Shown here piece by piece: positions 53,742 to 61,835 of a DNA stretch of 64,000 nucleotides. The notes beneath the pieces were generated by a model, which was not told where the DNA came from, ran no database searches, and worked only from the letters and a program-made list of their open reading frames with translations. The stretch's first letter is position 1. Every line of letters begins with the position of its first letter. Origin of the DNA: Clostridioides sp. ES-S-0010-02 (GTDB lineage: Bacteria > Bacillota > Clostridia > Peptostreptococcales > Peptostreptococcaceae); the NCBI GenBank assembly GCA_020641055.1, contig CP067345.1, positions 636,001-700,000 of the forward strand, in the 5' to 3' direction. The position numbers and the translations under genes were made by a program.

Positions 53742-55205
53742 ATGGGAGAACCTATAATAATTAAAGAAACAGATGGATGGATTAATGTTTTAGATTATGG
53801 AGTTTGTAATAATGAAAAAGAAGATGTAAGTTCTAGAGTACAAGAAATCATAAAGGCTGCACCAGAAGATTCTATTATATATTTTCCAAGTGGGAAGTAC
53901 TTATTTACAAGCGGTATAGAGATTAACAAACGATTAACACTATGTGGAGATACCTATTTTAGGTCAAATAATGCAGGTAATCCAGCTTTTAATTCAGGGG
54001 CAACACAATTCTCTTGTAACTTTGATAAAAAAAAGATAGAAGAGGGTAAAATAGAAAGTTTCGCAGTGATAACAGTAAAGGGTGTAAAACATTGTATTAA
54101 AAGTATTTCTTTCCAATCAGATAGCTGCTATAGACCTAGCGATAAAGTTGATAATACTCATAACCCTCCTGCAAATGGAGAACCAGGACTTCATCATAAA
54201 ATAATTTTAACATATGAAGGAAAATATATATCAGCAATTGTGTGTGATAATGTATCAGAAGGATCTGGTCATTATGAGAATCTAGACTTTGGTGGTTTTG
54301 CTGAAATTGCACTTGAAATGCCTAATAATTCTACAGCAAATGATATTACTATTTTTACATGTAATCGTGGGATTAGTGCAGGAGAAAATTCAATAATTAC
54401 TAATGGAAAGACTTGGGGATGTACTTATGGAATGAAAATTTCTACTGGAACATTTATAAATGGTATGAGAGTAGAAGAAGTTGGTAAAGTTGCTATTGAC
54501 AGTATTGGTAAGGGCTCAAACTTTATAACAAATATTACAATTGACCAATGTGGCTATTGTGGATTCAAGTTTAATTCAATATCTAATACCCAAATATCAG
54601 GAAATATCTCAAGATGTGGACAATATTATTTTAATTTTAGCTATGAGGATTATTTAAAGTTAAATGATAAAGATAGAATTGAAGAAGCATATTCTTTGTT
54701 ATATGGAAATTCAATAGAATCAAGTAATATAACAATAACAAATAATAACACAGACTATTGGGAAGATGGTGGGGATGTTAAAGATGAAAATGGTAATACC
54801 AAGTTTAAGGAACATAAGATATATCTTATAAAAGCATTTGAAACCAAAAATGTATTATTAAGATGCACTATAGATGCTACTGATATGGTTCTTGAATCAG
54901 AAAAAGGAAATTTGATATACAATAACAAAGGACAAACAGTTATATTCCATGATGGGGAACTTAGTAGTGTCAATGGTATTGGCATATCTGAAGAAGATTA
55001 TGGTGATAAAATCAAGATAAAAAAAGGCGATATGTATATAAATGATAATATGAAGATGTATAGCCCACAGATAAATGACATCCTGACAACAGGAAATAAT
55101 ACAAGTGATACAGTTGCTACCTATTATGGTGGAAAATGGGAGAAAGTTGGCGAAAAAGTAGAGCTTGGAACGACGGTACGATATCATAAAATGATAGAGA
55201 AATAA
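53742..55205 (+). CDS. Right-handed beta-helix protein, paralogue 2
   Basis: 487 residues, the longest of the three. Its N-terminus WINVLDYGVCNNEKEDVSSRVQ...IIYFPSGKYLFTSGIEI is closest to the family consensus. An insert near 95-160 and another near 345 (DGGDVKDENGNTKFKEHK) account for the extra length. The shared block FNSISNTQISGNISRCGQYY...YEDYLKL...EEAYSLLYGNS and the C-terminal GKWEKVGEKVE are present. There is no export signal. GAGGAGG lies 9 bases before ATG, 25 bases after paralogue 1. Confidence 0.75.
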   Translation: MGEPIIIKETDGWINVLDYGVCNNEKEDVSSRVQEIIKAAPEDSIIYFPSGKYLFTSGIEINKRLTLCGDTYFRSNNAGNPAFNSGATQFSCNFDKKKIEEGKIESFAVITVKGVKHCIKSISFQSDSCYRPSDKVDNTHNPPANGEPGLHHKIILTYEGKYISAIVCDNVSEGSGHYENLDFGGFAEIALEMPNNSTANDITIFTCNRGISAGENSIITNGKTWGCTYGMKISTGTFINGMRVEEVGKVAIDSIGKGSNFITNITIDQCGYCGFKFNSISNTQISGNISRCGQYYFNFSYEDYLKLNDKDRIEEAYSLLYGNSIESSNITITNNNTDYWEDGGDVKDENGNTKFKEHKIYLIKAFETKNVLLRCTIDATDMVLESEKGNLIYNNKGQTVIFHDGELSSVNGIGISEEDYGDKIKIKKGDMYINDNMKMYSPQINDILTTGNNTSDTVATYYGGKWEKVGEKVELGTTVRYHKMIEK

Positions 55206-55250
55206 GTAAATAATATTCTAGTATTAAATAAGAAAGGAATAGATAATATT

Positions 55251-56648
55251 ATGGAAGAAATTAAAAATAAAAAATGGATTAATGTGTTAGAAAGAGAGCC
55301 TAAGATTAAAAACGATGGTTCGGATGATGTAGGACCTTTTATACAGAAAATTATTAATGAAACAGAGTTTTGTGTTTTGTATTTCCCAAAAGGTAAATAC
55401 TTATTTAAAACTGGTATCACGATTGATAAAGAAATAACCTTACATGGAGATTCTGATTCATCAACACCTGCTACACAATTTATAACACATGGAATTCCTA
55501 ATATGAGTATTATCACATTGACAAAAAGAAAACAATGTATTAAAAATATAAGTTTTTATTCTGATAGCTGTGATGTACTCGTTAATGATGAACCTCCAAC
55601 AAAGGGTAACCCAGATTATCATTATAAGATTGAAACTAAACTAGAGGGTGTGTCAGCGATTAAGACTGATGATATAGGTAATACCGAGAGAGGTCTAGGT
55701 CATTATGAAAATCTTTATATAAGTGGTTTTTCAGATATAGGAATTCAGATACCATATTATTCAATTTCAAGTGACATTACAGTTTCATCTTGTGGATTAG
55801 GTGTTGATACAGGTACTGATGTAATTATTTCCAATAGTAGAATATCCAAATGTAAAAATGGAATGAGAATTAGAACTGGTACTAGTATAAATAATGTAAG
55901 GATTGAGAAAATACAAGAAGTTGGTCTAGAAAGTAGTCGAGTTAAAAACCTTGAAGGATATGGTAGTTATAAAATCAATAATATTACAATCGATCAATGC
56001 GGACATTGTGGTTTTGCATTTGGTACGGTGATAGATTCTTATATATCTGGGATTATAAGAAGATGTGGTCAGTATTATTATAATACAGATTATGATACTT
56101 ATTTAAATATGGAAAATAGGAAAGAAGATGCATATTCATTATTCTATGGAGATAGTCTTAAGAATTGCCATGTTAATTTGATTAGTGATAATAAGGATAA
56201 TTGGGATGATGGATTAGAATATAAACATAAAGTTTATGTATTTAAAACTACCTATATGGTAAAATCTACATTGAAATGTAACATATATGCTCATGATTAT
56301 ATAATAAAAGCAGCAAATGGCGGTGGAAATTTAAGATTACAAAATAACTTCAATGATTATATATTTATTGATTCCTCTAGCCCAGAAATTGCTAATGGGA
56401 TTAGCACAATGTCGCACCACGAAAACGGAAACTTATTACTATTAAACAGTGGTAAGTTGAAATTTGGAGATGTTGATAAGAAAAATGACATATTTAAATC
56501 CAATCCTGGTTTGATTGTTAAATCAACAGAGTCAGATATTTGTCAGATAATACATACCTATGGAGACTATTGGGAAAAACTTGGTTCTGAGCTTATAGGA
56601 AAAGAAACTGTGTATTATTATAAATACATTTCTGAAAATCCATTATAA
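55251..56648 (+). CDS. Right-handed beta-helix protein, paralogue 3
   Basis: 465 residues. WINVLEREPKIKNDGSDDVGPFIQKII...LYFPKGKYLFKTGITI, ISSDITVSSCGLGVDTG, IDQCGHCGFAFG, RRCGQYYYNTDYDTYL, KEDAYSLFYGDS and the C-terminal DYWEKLGSELIGKE follow the paralogue pattern. A fragment of a fourth copy most like this one lies at 57001-57150. AAAGG lies upstream of ATG. A strong terminator directly follows, so the three genes form one transcription unit. Confidence 0.75.
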   Translation: MEEIKNKKWINVLEREPKIKNDGSDDVGPFIQKIINETEFCVLYFPKGKYLFKTGITIDKEITLHGDSDSSTPATQFITHGIPNMSIITLTKRKQCIKNISFYSDSCDVLVNDEPPTKGNPDYHYKIETKLEGVSAIKTDDIGNTERGLGHYENLYISGFSDIGIQIPYYSISSDITVSSCGLGVDTGTDVIISNSRISKCKNGMRIRTGTSINNVRIEKIQEVGLESSRVKNLEGYGSYKINNITIDQCGHCGFAFGTVIDSYISGIIRRCGQYYYNTDYDTYLNMENRKEDAYSLFYGDSLKNCHVNLISDNKDNWDDGLEYKHKVYVFKTTYMVKSTLKCNIYAHDYIIKAANGGGNLRLQNNFNDYIFIDSSSPEIANGISTMSHHENGNLLLLNSGKLKFGDVDKKNDIFKSNPGLIVKSTESDICQIIHTYGDYWEKLGSELIGKETVYYYKYISENPL

Positions 56649-56654
56649 ATAGCA

Positions 56655-56693
56655 TAAAGAAATGAATCCTGTTATAGGGATTCATTTCTTTAT
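56655..56693 (+). terminator. Terminator after the beta-helix operon
   Basis: A perfect stem AAAGAAATGAATCC / GGATTCATTTCTTT with a short loop lies 10 bases after the stop. Confidence 0.88.
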
Positions 56694-56716
56694 GTAAAAT
56701 ATTTTATAATAAATTT

Positions 56717-57000
56717 TTAGTCTATATCAAGCATTTTTAAGTACTTTTCATTAACTTTATATACATCATTTTTTCTAGATAAAATCTCTATTTCTTCAAG
56801 GTTCTTAAACACTTTCATTAACTAGTCAACTAATTCGATTTCCTCTATTCCAGCCTTTAAGTATCTACTTTTATTATTTTTAATATAGTTTTCTAATGTC
56901 ATAGGATAGTTATCTTTACTACAAATATATTTTAATATATGTTCTTCTGTTGCTGATAGAGTAATATCATTTTCAAATAACTCCTTAAGCTTATGTATCT
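56717..57000 (-). pseudogene. Degenerate helical protein gene with an internal stop
   Basis: The minus-strand frame reads IHKLKELFENDITLSATEEHILKYICSKDNYPMTLENYI...GIEEIELVD, stops at TAG (56822-56824), and continues LMKVFKNLEEIEILSRKNDVYKVNEKYLKMLDID to a TAA at 56717. It looks like a small DNA-binding or phage-type regulatory protein but I do not recognise the family. It begins exactly where the fourth beta-helix fragment starts on the other strand. Confidence 0.5.
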
Positions 57001-57150
57001 AAAACTTATTATATGATAAAGTCGATATCGAAATGTAACGTAGATGCTTATGATTATATAATAGAAGCAGTACATGAAGATGGGAATTTAAGATTACAAA
57101 ATAACTTTAATGGCTATATAGTAAAAGCAATACATAAAGGCTATAATTAG
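57001..57150 (+). pseudogene. Fragment of a fourth beta-helix paralogue
   Basis: About 49 codons read KTYYMIKSISKCNVDAYDYI...EDGNLRLQNNFNGYI, aligning with KTTYMVKSTLKCNIYAHDYI...GGNLRLQNNFNDYI of paralogue 3. The frame then ends at TAG within a terminator. Everything 5' of this point is missing. Confidence 0.85.
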
Positions 57151-57185
57151 ATTTACAGAAAAGTAAATTTATCCACAGCCTTTTG
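57139..57185 (+). terminator. Terminator at the end of the fourth-copy fragment
   Basis: The stem GGCTATAA.TAGATTTAC / GTAAATTTAT.CACAGCC is followed by TTTTGG. It resembles the terminator at 52033. Confidence 0.7.
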
Positions 57186-57316
57186 GTATACACAGTTTTT
57201 CAATATGCACAGAATTTTGATATACATACAAATCTATGCACATTTTTATCATTTATTTGATATCTAAATTTATATGTGTTTTAGTAGTTGTTTTGGTTTT
57301 AATAGTTAGTAGCATA

Positions 57317-57802
57317 TTAAACAGATTTCTGCATAATATCATTCTCTTTACTAATTAACTTTTTTAGATTTTTCCAATCTATTTCTTCCATATTAGCAAA
57401 ATAATGTCCACTTCCTACACAAGTTATATAGGACTTGCCATCTAATTCAAATGAAGAACCACCAATACATTTTGGATTACATTTTTTACAAGTACGAGTT
57501 TTTGTAATACTATCTTTAATAGTTTTAGAACATTCCTCCACAGTATCTCTATATGTATTTAGATTATAAAGGTTTGCTTTAACTCTCCATTTTTTCTCAT
57601 TACATTCAATAGTAAATAGACTACGCTTTGGTTTTTTAGTTGAATATAATATACGATAAGAGCGAGCTCCTGTTCGTGGTTCAATCTTGCAATCGAGTGA
57701 TTGACCAAGCTTATGAAAATCATAAGCAATATTATAATCTTTCCCACTTAGTACTTTTAGCATTTCTTCTGTTGTTTCTGCTGTTAATGGACTTTTGTTC
57801 AT
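57317..57802 (-). CDS. Hypothetical cytoplasmic protein with Cys motifs
   Basis: About 161 residues; family not recognised. The N-terminal half (ETTEEMLKVLSGKDYNIAYDFHKLGQSLDC...YRILYSTKKPKRSLFTIE) looks like a small alpha/beta domain. The C-terminal part has CKKCNPKCIGG and CVGSGHYFANM, possible metal ligands. ATG 57802 is preferred because GGGGG lies 9 bases upstream; the longer start lacks a site. It stands alone between A/T-rich spacers. Confidence 0.65.
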   Translation of the reverse strand: MNKSPLTAETTEEMLKVLSGKDYNIAYDFHKLGQSLDCKIEPRTGARSYRILYSTKKPKRSLFTIECNEKKWRVKANLYNLNTYRDTVEECSKTIKDSITKTRTCKKCNPKCIGGSSFELDGKSYITCVGSGHYFANMEEIDWKNLKKLISKENDIMQKSV

Positions 57803-58154
57803 AATTAAAAACCCCCTATATAAATAAAAATTTTGCATATAAATAGTAGCTTTATATACAAATAAAAACTAATAATAGTATAGTCAATCAAGTTATCAAA
57901 ATCAATAAAATAGCTGTAATCTTACATTATTAGGCATGAAATGAGAGGTATTGTTTTGTAGAGGTAAAGACTTAATAGTATGAAAATTCACTCAAACATG
58001 GTACAATTCTATAAAAGATTTAAAAAATAAGAAGGGAGAAAGTTGCTGAAATAATCTTATACTTTACTTATATTTTATAAAATAAACGTATATCTTATAA
58101 AATAAATGGGGTCATTAAAAAATAGTTTTGTAAGTTTTCAGCAGCAGTAGTGGA

Positions 58155-58301
58155 ATGATAATTTTTTGGTTACTATTATACTTGGCTATTATATTTTCAA
58201 TAGGTTCTATGATAACAAAAGTAAATAAGGTCTGGATTAAAGTGTTGCTATTTGTAGCAGTAGGATTGTCAACCATAGTTCTTTCATACATGATAGCATA
58301 A
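58155..58301 (+). CDS. Possible small membrane protein (48 residues)
   Basis: The ORF reads IIFWLLLYLAIIFSIGSMI, a short basic turn (TKVNKVWIK) and VLLFVAVGLSTIVLSYMIA: two clean hydrophobic helices in a hairpin. The ribosome site is weak (GTGGA next to the ATG), so it may be a remnant. Family unknown. Confidence 0.35.
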   Translation: MIIFWLLLYLAIIFSIGSMITKVNKVWIKVLLFVAVGLSTIVLSYMIA

Positions 58302-58353
58302 TAACTTAAAGCTTTAGAACTATTTAAATAAAATTCGCAAATTCTCAAAACAA

Positions 58354-58388
58354 GAATTCTCAAGTTGGTAAAATTCCAGATATGAGAA
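58354..58388. promoter_or_regulatory. Probable enhancer (UAS) of the sigma-54 activator upstream of ridA
   Basis: The pattern AATTCTCAAGTTGG...CCAGATATGAGAA matches the dyad upstream of dpaL (AATTCTCGTATTG...CAATATGAGAATT). It lies about 106-140 bases before the -24 element. Confidence 0.6.
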
Positions 58389-58493
58389 AAAAATTAGTAC
58401 TATAAAAAAACTATTTTCGGATTATTTTTTATGGAAAGGTTTCAATTTAGGTGTTTTAAGTGGTTCCATAAAGTTTTATGAATAAAAAGAAAT

Positions 58494-58509
58494 TGGCATG
58501 CTAATTGCT
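58494..58509 (+). promoter_or_regulatory. Sigma-54 promoter of ridA
   Basis: TGGCAT-GCTAA-TTGCT has the -24 GG and -12 GC at canonical spacing and is nearly identical to the dpaL promoter at 61751. Confidence 0.85.
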
Positions 58510-58667
58510 TTAATAAATATTAACATGAACACAAATAAATATAATAATCTGAGTATTGATTATTTGAAACTTTGGACTTGATTTCTTGTCTAGAGGTTCA
58601 TATTAATATTGGTGTTTAGGAAATTTTATTTTCCTGTAAATATAACTTAATAATAGGAGGTGAAATC

Positions 58668-59045
58668 ATGTCAAAAGTAGTAATAGCTACAGAGAAAGCT
58701 CCAGGAGCAATTGGACCATATTCTCAAGCAATACAAGTTGGAAATATAGTTTCTACATCAGGTCAACTTCCAATAGACATGAAGACAGGCGAGTTAGTAT
58801 CTGACCCAAAAGAAGCAACAAAAGCTTCTTTAGACAATGTAAAAGCAATACTAGAACAAGCTGGTACAACTATGGATAAAGTATTTAAAACTACAGTTTT
58901 CGTAAAAGATTTAAAAGATTTTAATGATATTAACGAAGTGTACGCTACATATTTTAAAGAAAATCCACCAGCAAGATCATGTGTACAAGTTGCTCAATTA
59001 CCAAAAGATGCAGTTTTAGAAATTGAAGCAATGGCAGTATTATAA
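58668..59045 (+). CDS. ridA: RidA-family 2-iminobutanoate/2-aminoacrylate deaminase
   Basis: 125 residues, full family length. The start MSKVVIATEKAPGAIGPYSQAIQVGNIVSTSGQLP and the catalytic Arg region PPARSCVQVAQLPKDAVLEIEAMAV (about residues 104-122) are diagnostic. RidA hydrolyses reactive enamines/imines such as 2-aminoacrylate released by PLP-dependent dehydratases and lyases. Here it has a sigma-54 promoter and an upstream dyad matching those of dpaL, whose product makes 2-aminoacrylate. AGGAGG lies 7 bases before ATG. A strong terminator follows at 59160. Confidence 0.96.
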   Translation: MSKVVIATEKAPGAIGPYSQAIQVGNIVSTSGQLPIDMKTGELVSDPKEATKASLDNVKAILEQAGTTMDKVFKTTVFVKDLKDFNDINEVYATYFKENPPARSCVQVAQLPKDAVLEIEAMAVL

Positions 59046-59159
59046 TAATAAAACCAATGACAAAACTAATGAAAATTAAAAACTAATAAAAAAAGTCTAC
59101 AATTAAAAAGTTTATATTAAAAAAGTCTATATAAAAATCTATCTAAATATTTAACTATT

Positions 59160-59230
59160 GAGCTTTTCTTATATAACATATATTTTTGTGCCAAAAATAT
59201 ATTTGTTATAGGAGGAAAGCTTTTTTTATT
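59160..59230 (+). terminator. Terminator after ridA
   Basis: A long stem built from AGCTTTTCTTATATAACA and TGTTATAGGAGGAAAGCT with an inner ATATTTTTG/AAAAATATA pairing, followed by TTTTTTT. The rest of the 59046-59413 gap has no gene. Confidence 0.8.
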
Positions 59231-59413
59231 TTATTATTTGTGTATTATAATTAAAGTAATCCTAATATAAAACAATCTTTTTATAATTATTATTATGTAT
59301 TTCAATGTAAATATATAAATAAGTAATGTTTTATATATATTTTAAAAATTAACTATATGTTAAAATATAGCTAAACTGATAATTTAGTAAATTAAATTCT
59401 AATGGGGGAAACT

Positions 59414-61222
59414 ATGGTAAGTAAATTAAAAGAATTTCAACAGGAAATGATAAAATACACTGAAACAGTAGCTAGCGTGTTAGATGTAGATATTGAAATA
59501 GTTGATGATAGATTAATAAGAATTAGTGGCACAGGTCTGTATAAATCAAAAATAAATGAAAGCGTTGTTACTGAAGGTTTTCTTTATGATAAAGTTATAC
59601 AGACAGGTCAGGAGTTAGTCGTATTAGATATATGTGATAATCAGCTTTGTATAGAATGTTCCCATTACATGAAATGCCTAAATAAAGTAATAATAGCAGT
59701 TCCAATAAAATATAATAATCGTACTATAGGAGTAATTGGTGCTATTAGTACAGATAAAACTAAAAAAGTAGAAATAAGTGCAAAAATAGATAATTATTTG
59801 AAGTTTGTCAATCATATATGCGATTTAATTTCTATGAAGATAGAAGAACATGAAGTGTCAAAAAGTAGCAGTAGAAAAATGAACATGATGATAGAAATAA
59901 TTGAAAATGTTGAAAAAGGTGTTGTTATATTAGATATAAATAGCAAAATATCTTATATAAACAATATTGCTTTGAAAAAATTAGATATTGGAAAAGATAT
60001 AATAGAAAATACAGTAAAAATAGTATCTGTTGAATCTTCTTCAAATGGACATGAATTACTAGAAATTGATATTGATAACAAAATTTATAATATAAATGCC
60101 AAAATAATTCCTGTATATCCATATATAAATCAATATGACAAGATAATTATATTTGATAAGACATATATAAACCATAAAGGACATGGGAAAGTCAATAGTG
60201 GATGGGGAAATAGTGATATAGAGTCTATAATTGGGAACTCAGAATCAATGGTGAAAGTTAAAGAGAGAACTAAGAAATTAGCAAAGTCAAATTCAACAGT
60301 TCTTATAACTGGTGAAAGTGGTACAGGGAAAGAGCTAATTGCTAGAGCTATACATGCTGAAGGAAGTAGATGGAATAAGCCATTTATTGCTATAAACTGT
60401 GCTGCTATTCCAGAAAACCTTCTTGAAAGTGAGTTATTTGGCTATATAAAAGGTGCATTTAGTGGGGCTAGTAGTGGAGGTAAGGTTGGTAAGTTTGAAC
60501 TTGCAAATGAAGGGGTCATATTTCTTGACGAAATGGGAGACCTATCTATGCCTTTACAAGCAAAGTTACTTAGAGTTTTGCAGGAAAGAAAATTTGCAAG
60601 AATTGGCTCAAATAAACTTATAGATTTAGATATAAGAGTAATTGCTGCAACGAATAAAAACTTACTTAAGTTGGTGAATGAAGGTAAGTTTAGAGATGAT
60701 TTGTACTATAGGTTAAACGTAATTCCTATAAATTTGCCACCTCTTAGGGAAAGAAAAGATGATATTGAAACTATAATGATGAAATTTGTTTCCAAGTATT
60801 CTTTAGAATTAGATATAAAATTGAATCAAATAGAAAAAAATGTAATGAATATGTTGGTTAATTATAATTGGCCGGGAAATATAAGAGAATTAGAAAATGC
60901 AGTTGAATATATGATGAATTTAGTTGGAGAAGATGGAATAATCTATAAAGATATGCTTCCATTAGATATTTTGAACTATTATAATATTGAAGGAAATAGT
61001 TTTAAGAGTAATAATGAGGTAACAAAGTTTGAAGATGATATAGTCGGGGGAATAGTAGAAAACCAAGAAAAAATACTTTCAATTAAAGAATTGGAGTTAA
61101 CTTACATACATAAGTTGTTAAATAAATATGGAAGAGATACAAAGACAAAAAAGAAAATAGCAAAAGATTTAGGGATAGGTTTAGCTACATTATACAGAAA
61201 ACTAGAAGAGGAACAACAATAA
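59414..61222 (+). CDS. Sigma-54-dependent transcriptional activator (bacterial enhancer-binding protein)
   Basis: About 602 residues. The N-terminal sensor region (about 1-150) has a Cys pair segment (CDNQLCIECSHYMKC) that could bind a ligand or metal. A PAS-like domain follows (about 155-265, VEKGVVILDINSKISYINN), then the AAA+ domain with GESGTGKELIARAIH (Walker A), ELFGYIKGAFSGA (the GAFTGA loop, here GAFSGA), FLDEMGDL (Walker B) and FRDDLYYRLNVIPINLPPLRERKDD. A C-terminal Fis-type helix-turn-helix follows (TKKKIAKDLGIGLATLYRKLEE). ATG 59414 has GGGGG 5 bases upstream. It is placed between its two likely targets, ridA and dpaL. Confidence 0.93.
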   Translation: MVSKLKEFQQEMIKYTETVASVLDVDIEIVDDRLIRISGTGLYKSKINESVVTEGFLYDKVIQTGQELVVLDICDNQLCIECSHYMKCLNKVIIAVPIKYNNRTIGVIGAISTDKTKKVEISAKIDNYLKFVNHICDLISMKIEEHEVSKSSSRKMNMMIEIIENVEKGVVILDINSKISYINNIALKKLDIGKDIIENTVKIVSVESSSNGHELLEIDIDNKIYNINAKIIPVYPYINQYDKIIIFDKTYINHKGHGKVNSGWGNSDIESIIGNSESMVKVKERTKKLAKSNSTVLITGESGTGKELIARAIHAEGSRWNKPFIAINCAAIPENLLESELFGYIKGAFSGASSGGKVGKFELANEGVIFLDEMGDLSMPLQAKLLRVLQERKFARIGSNKLIDLDIRVIAATNKNLLKLVNEGKFRDDLYYRLNVIPINLPPLRERKDDIETIMMKFVSKYSLELDIKLNQIEKNVMNMLVNYNWPGNIRELENAVEYMMNLVGEDGIIYKDMLPLDILNYYNIEGNSFKSNNEVTKFEDDIVGGIVENQEKILSIKELELTYIHKLLNKYGRDTKTKKKIAKDLGIGLATLYRKLEEEQQ

Positions 61223-61602
61223 ATTAAACATAGAAAATAGTTTTAAATGTATGGCAATGTGATTTGTAGGTCAATAAAAATAAAGCCTCTATAATAGAAG
61301 TGTCACTAGAAGAGACTAATATAGTAATAATACTATATAAAAATAAAATTATAAGCTTGTAAGATATTGAGTCAGTATAAATAATAGAAAATAAAAGTTT
61401 GAGCTTATAAAGTACAAATATGTAAAACATAAAAATAACAGTATTATAGAAAGCTAAAATAAAAACATAAAATATAGAAGGTTATAACAATATAAATATA
61501 GAAGGTAAAAATAGTAATATACAAGACAAAATAACAGACATATAGAAAAGTAAAAGCATAATAAAGGAAAATAAAAACAAAGAAACGGTTTCTCGAAATG
61601 AT

Positions 61603-61640
61603 AATTCTCGTATTGATAAAAATTTCCCAATATGAGAATT
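61603..61640. promoter_or_regulatory. Probable enhancer (UAS) upstream of dpaL
   Basis: An inverted repeat AATTCTCGTATTG / CAATATGAGAATT (one mismatch per arm) has a 12-base centre. It lies about 111-148 bases before the -24 element, the same distance as at ridA. Confidence 0.65.
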
Positions 61641-61750
61641 TTTTCTTTTATAAATCTTATTTTTCACACTCAGATTTTACAACATTTAAATAAATTTGAA
61701 AAAAGTATGTAATTCCAACATAAAAAAAATATTTTTAGAATAAATAATAT

Positions 61751-61766
61751 TGGCACAGTAATTGCT
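61751..61766 (+). promoter_or_regulatory. Sigma-54 promoter of dpaL-ygeY
   Basis: TGGCAC-AGTAA-TTGCT is a textbook -24/-12 element, 70 bases before the dpaL start. Confidence 0.9.
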
Positions 61767-61835
61767 TTATATAAAGACACAAAGATAAAAAATTAATAAT
61801 GACATCGAAAAATTTGAAAGGGGAATATAAAATAA

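Larger units (their letters stand above)
57803..58667. other. Intergenic region upstream of ridA
   Basis: Contains a possible 48-codon membrane ORF (58155-58301), then a dyad at 58354-58388 and a sigma-54 promoter at 58494-58509. The rest is A/T-rich without recognisable genes. Confidence 0.6.
61223..61835. other. Intergenic region upstream of dpaL carrying sigma-54 control elements
   Basis: 613 bases. The first half is A-rich spacer without a gene. A dyad lies at 61603-61640 and a -24/-12 promoter at 61751-61766. Confidence 0.7.

Noticed and set aside
58115-58363. 82-codon minus-strand frame
   Set aside because: No ribosome site; the opposite strand carries a more protein-like two-helix ORF.
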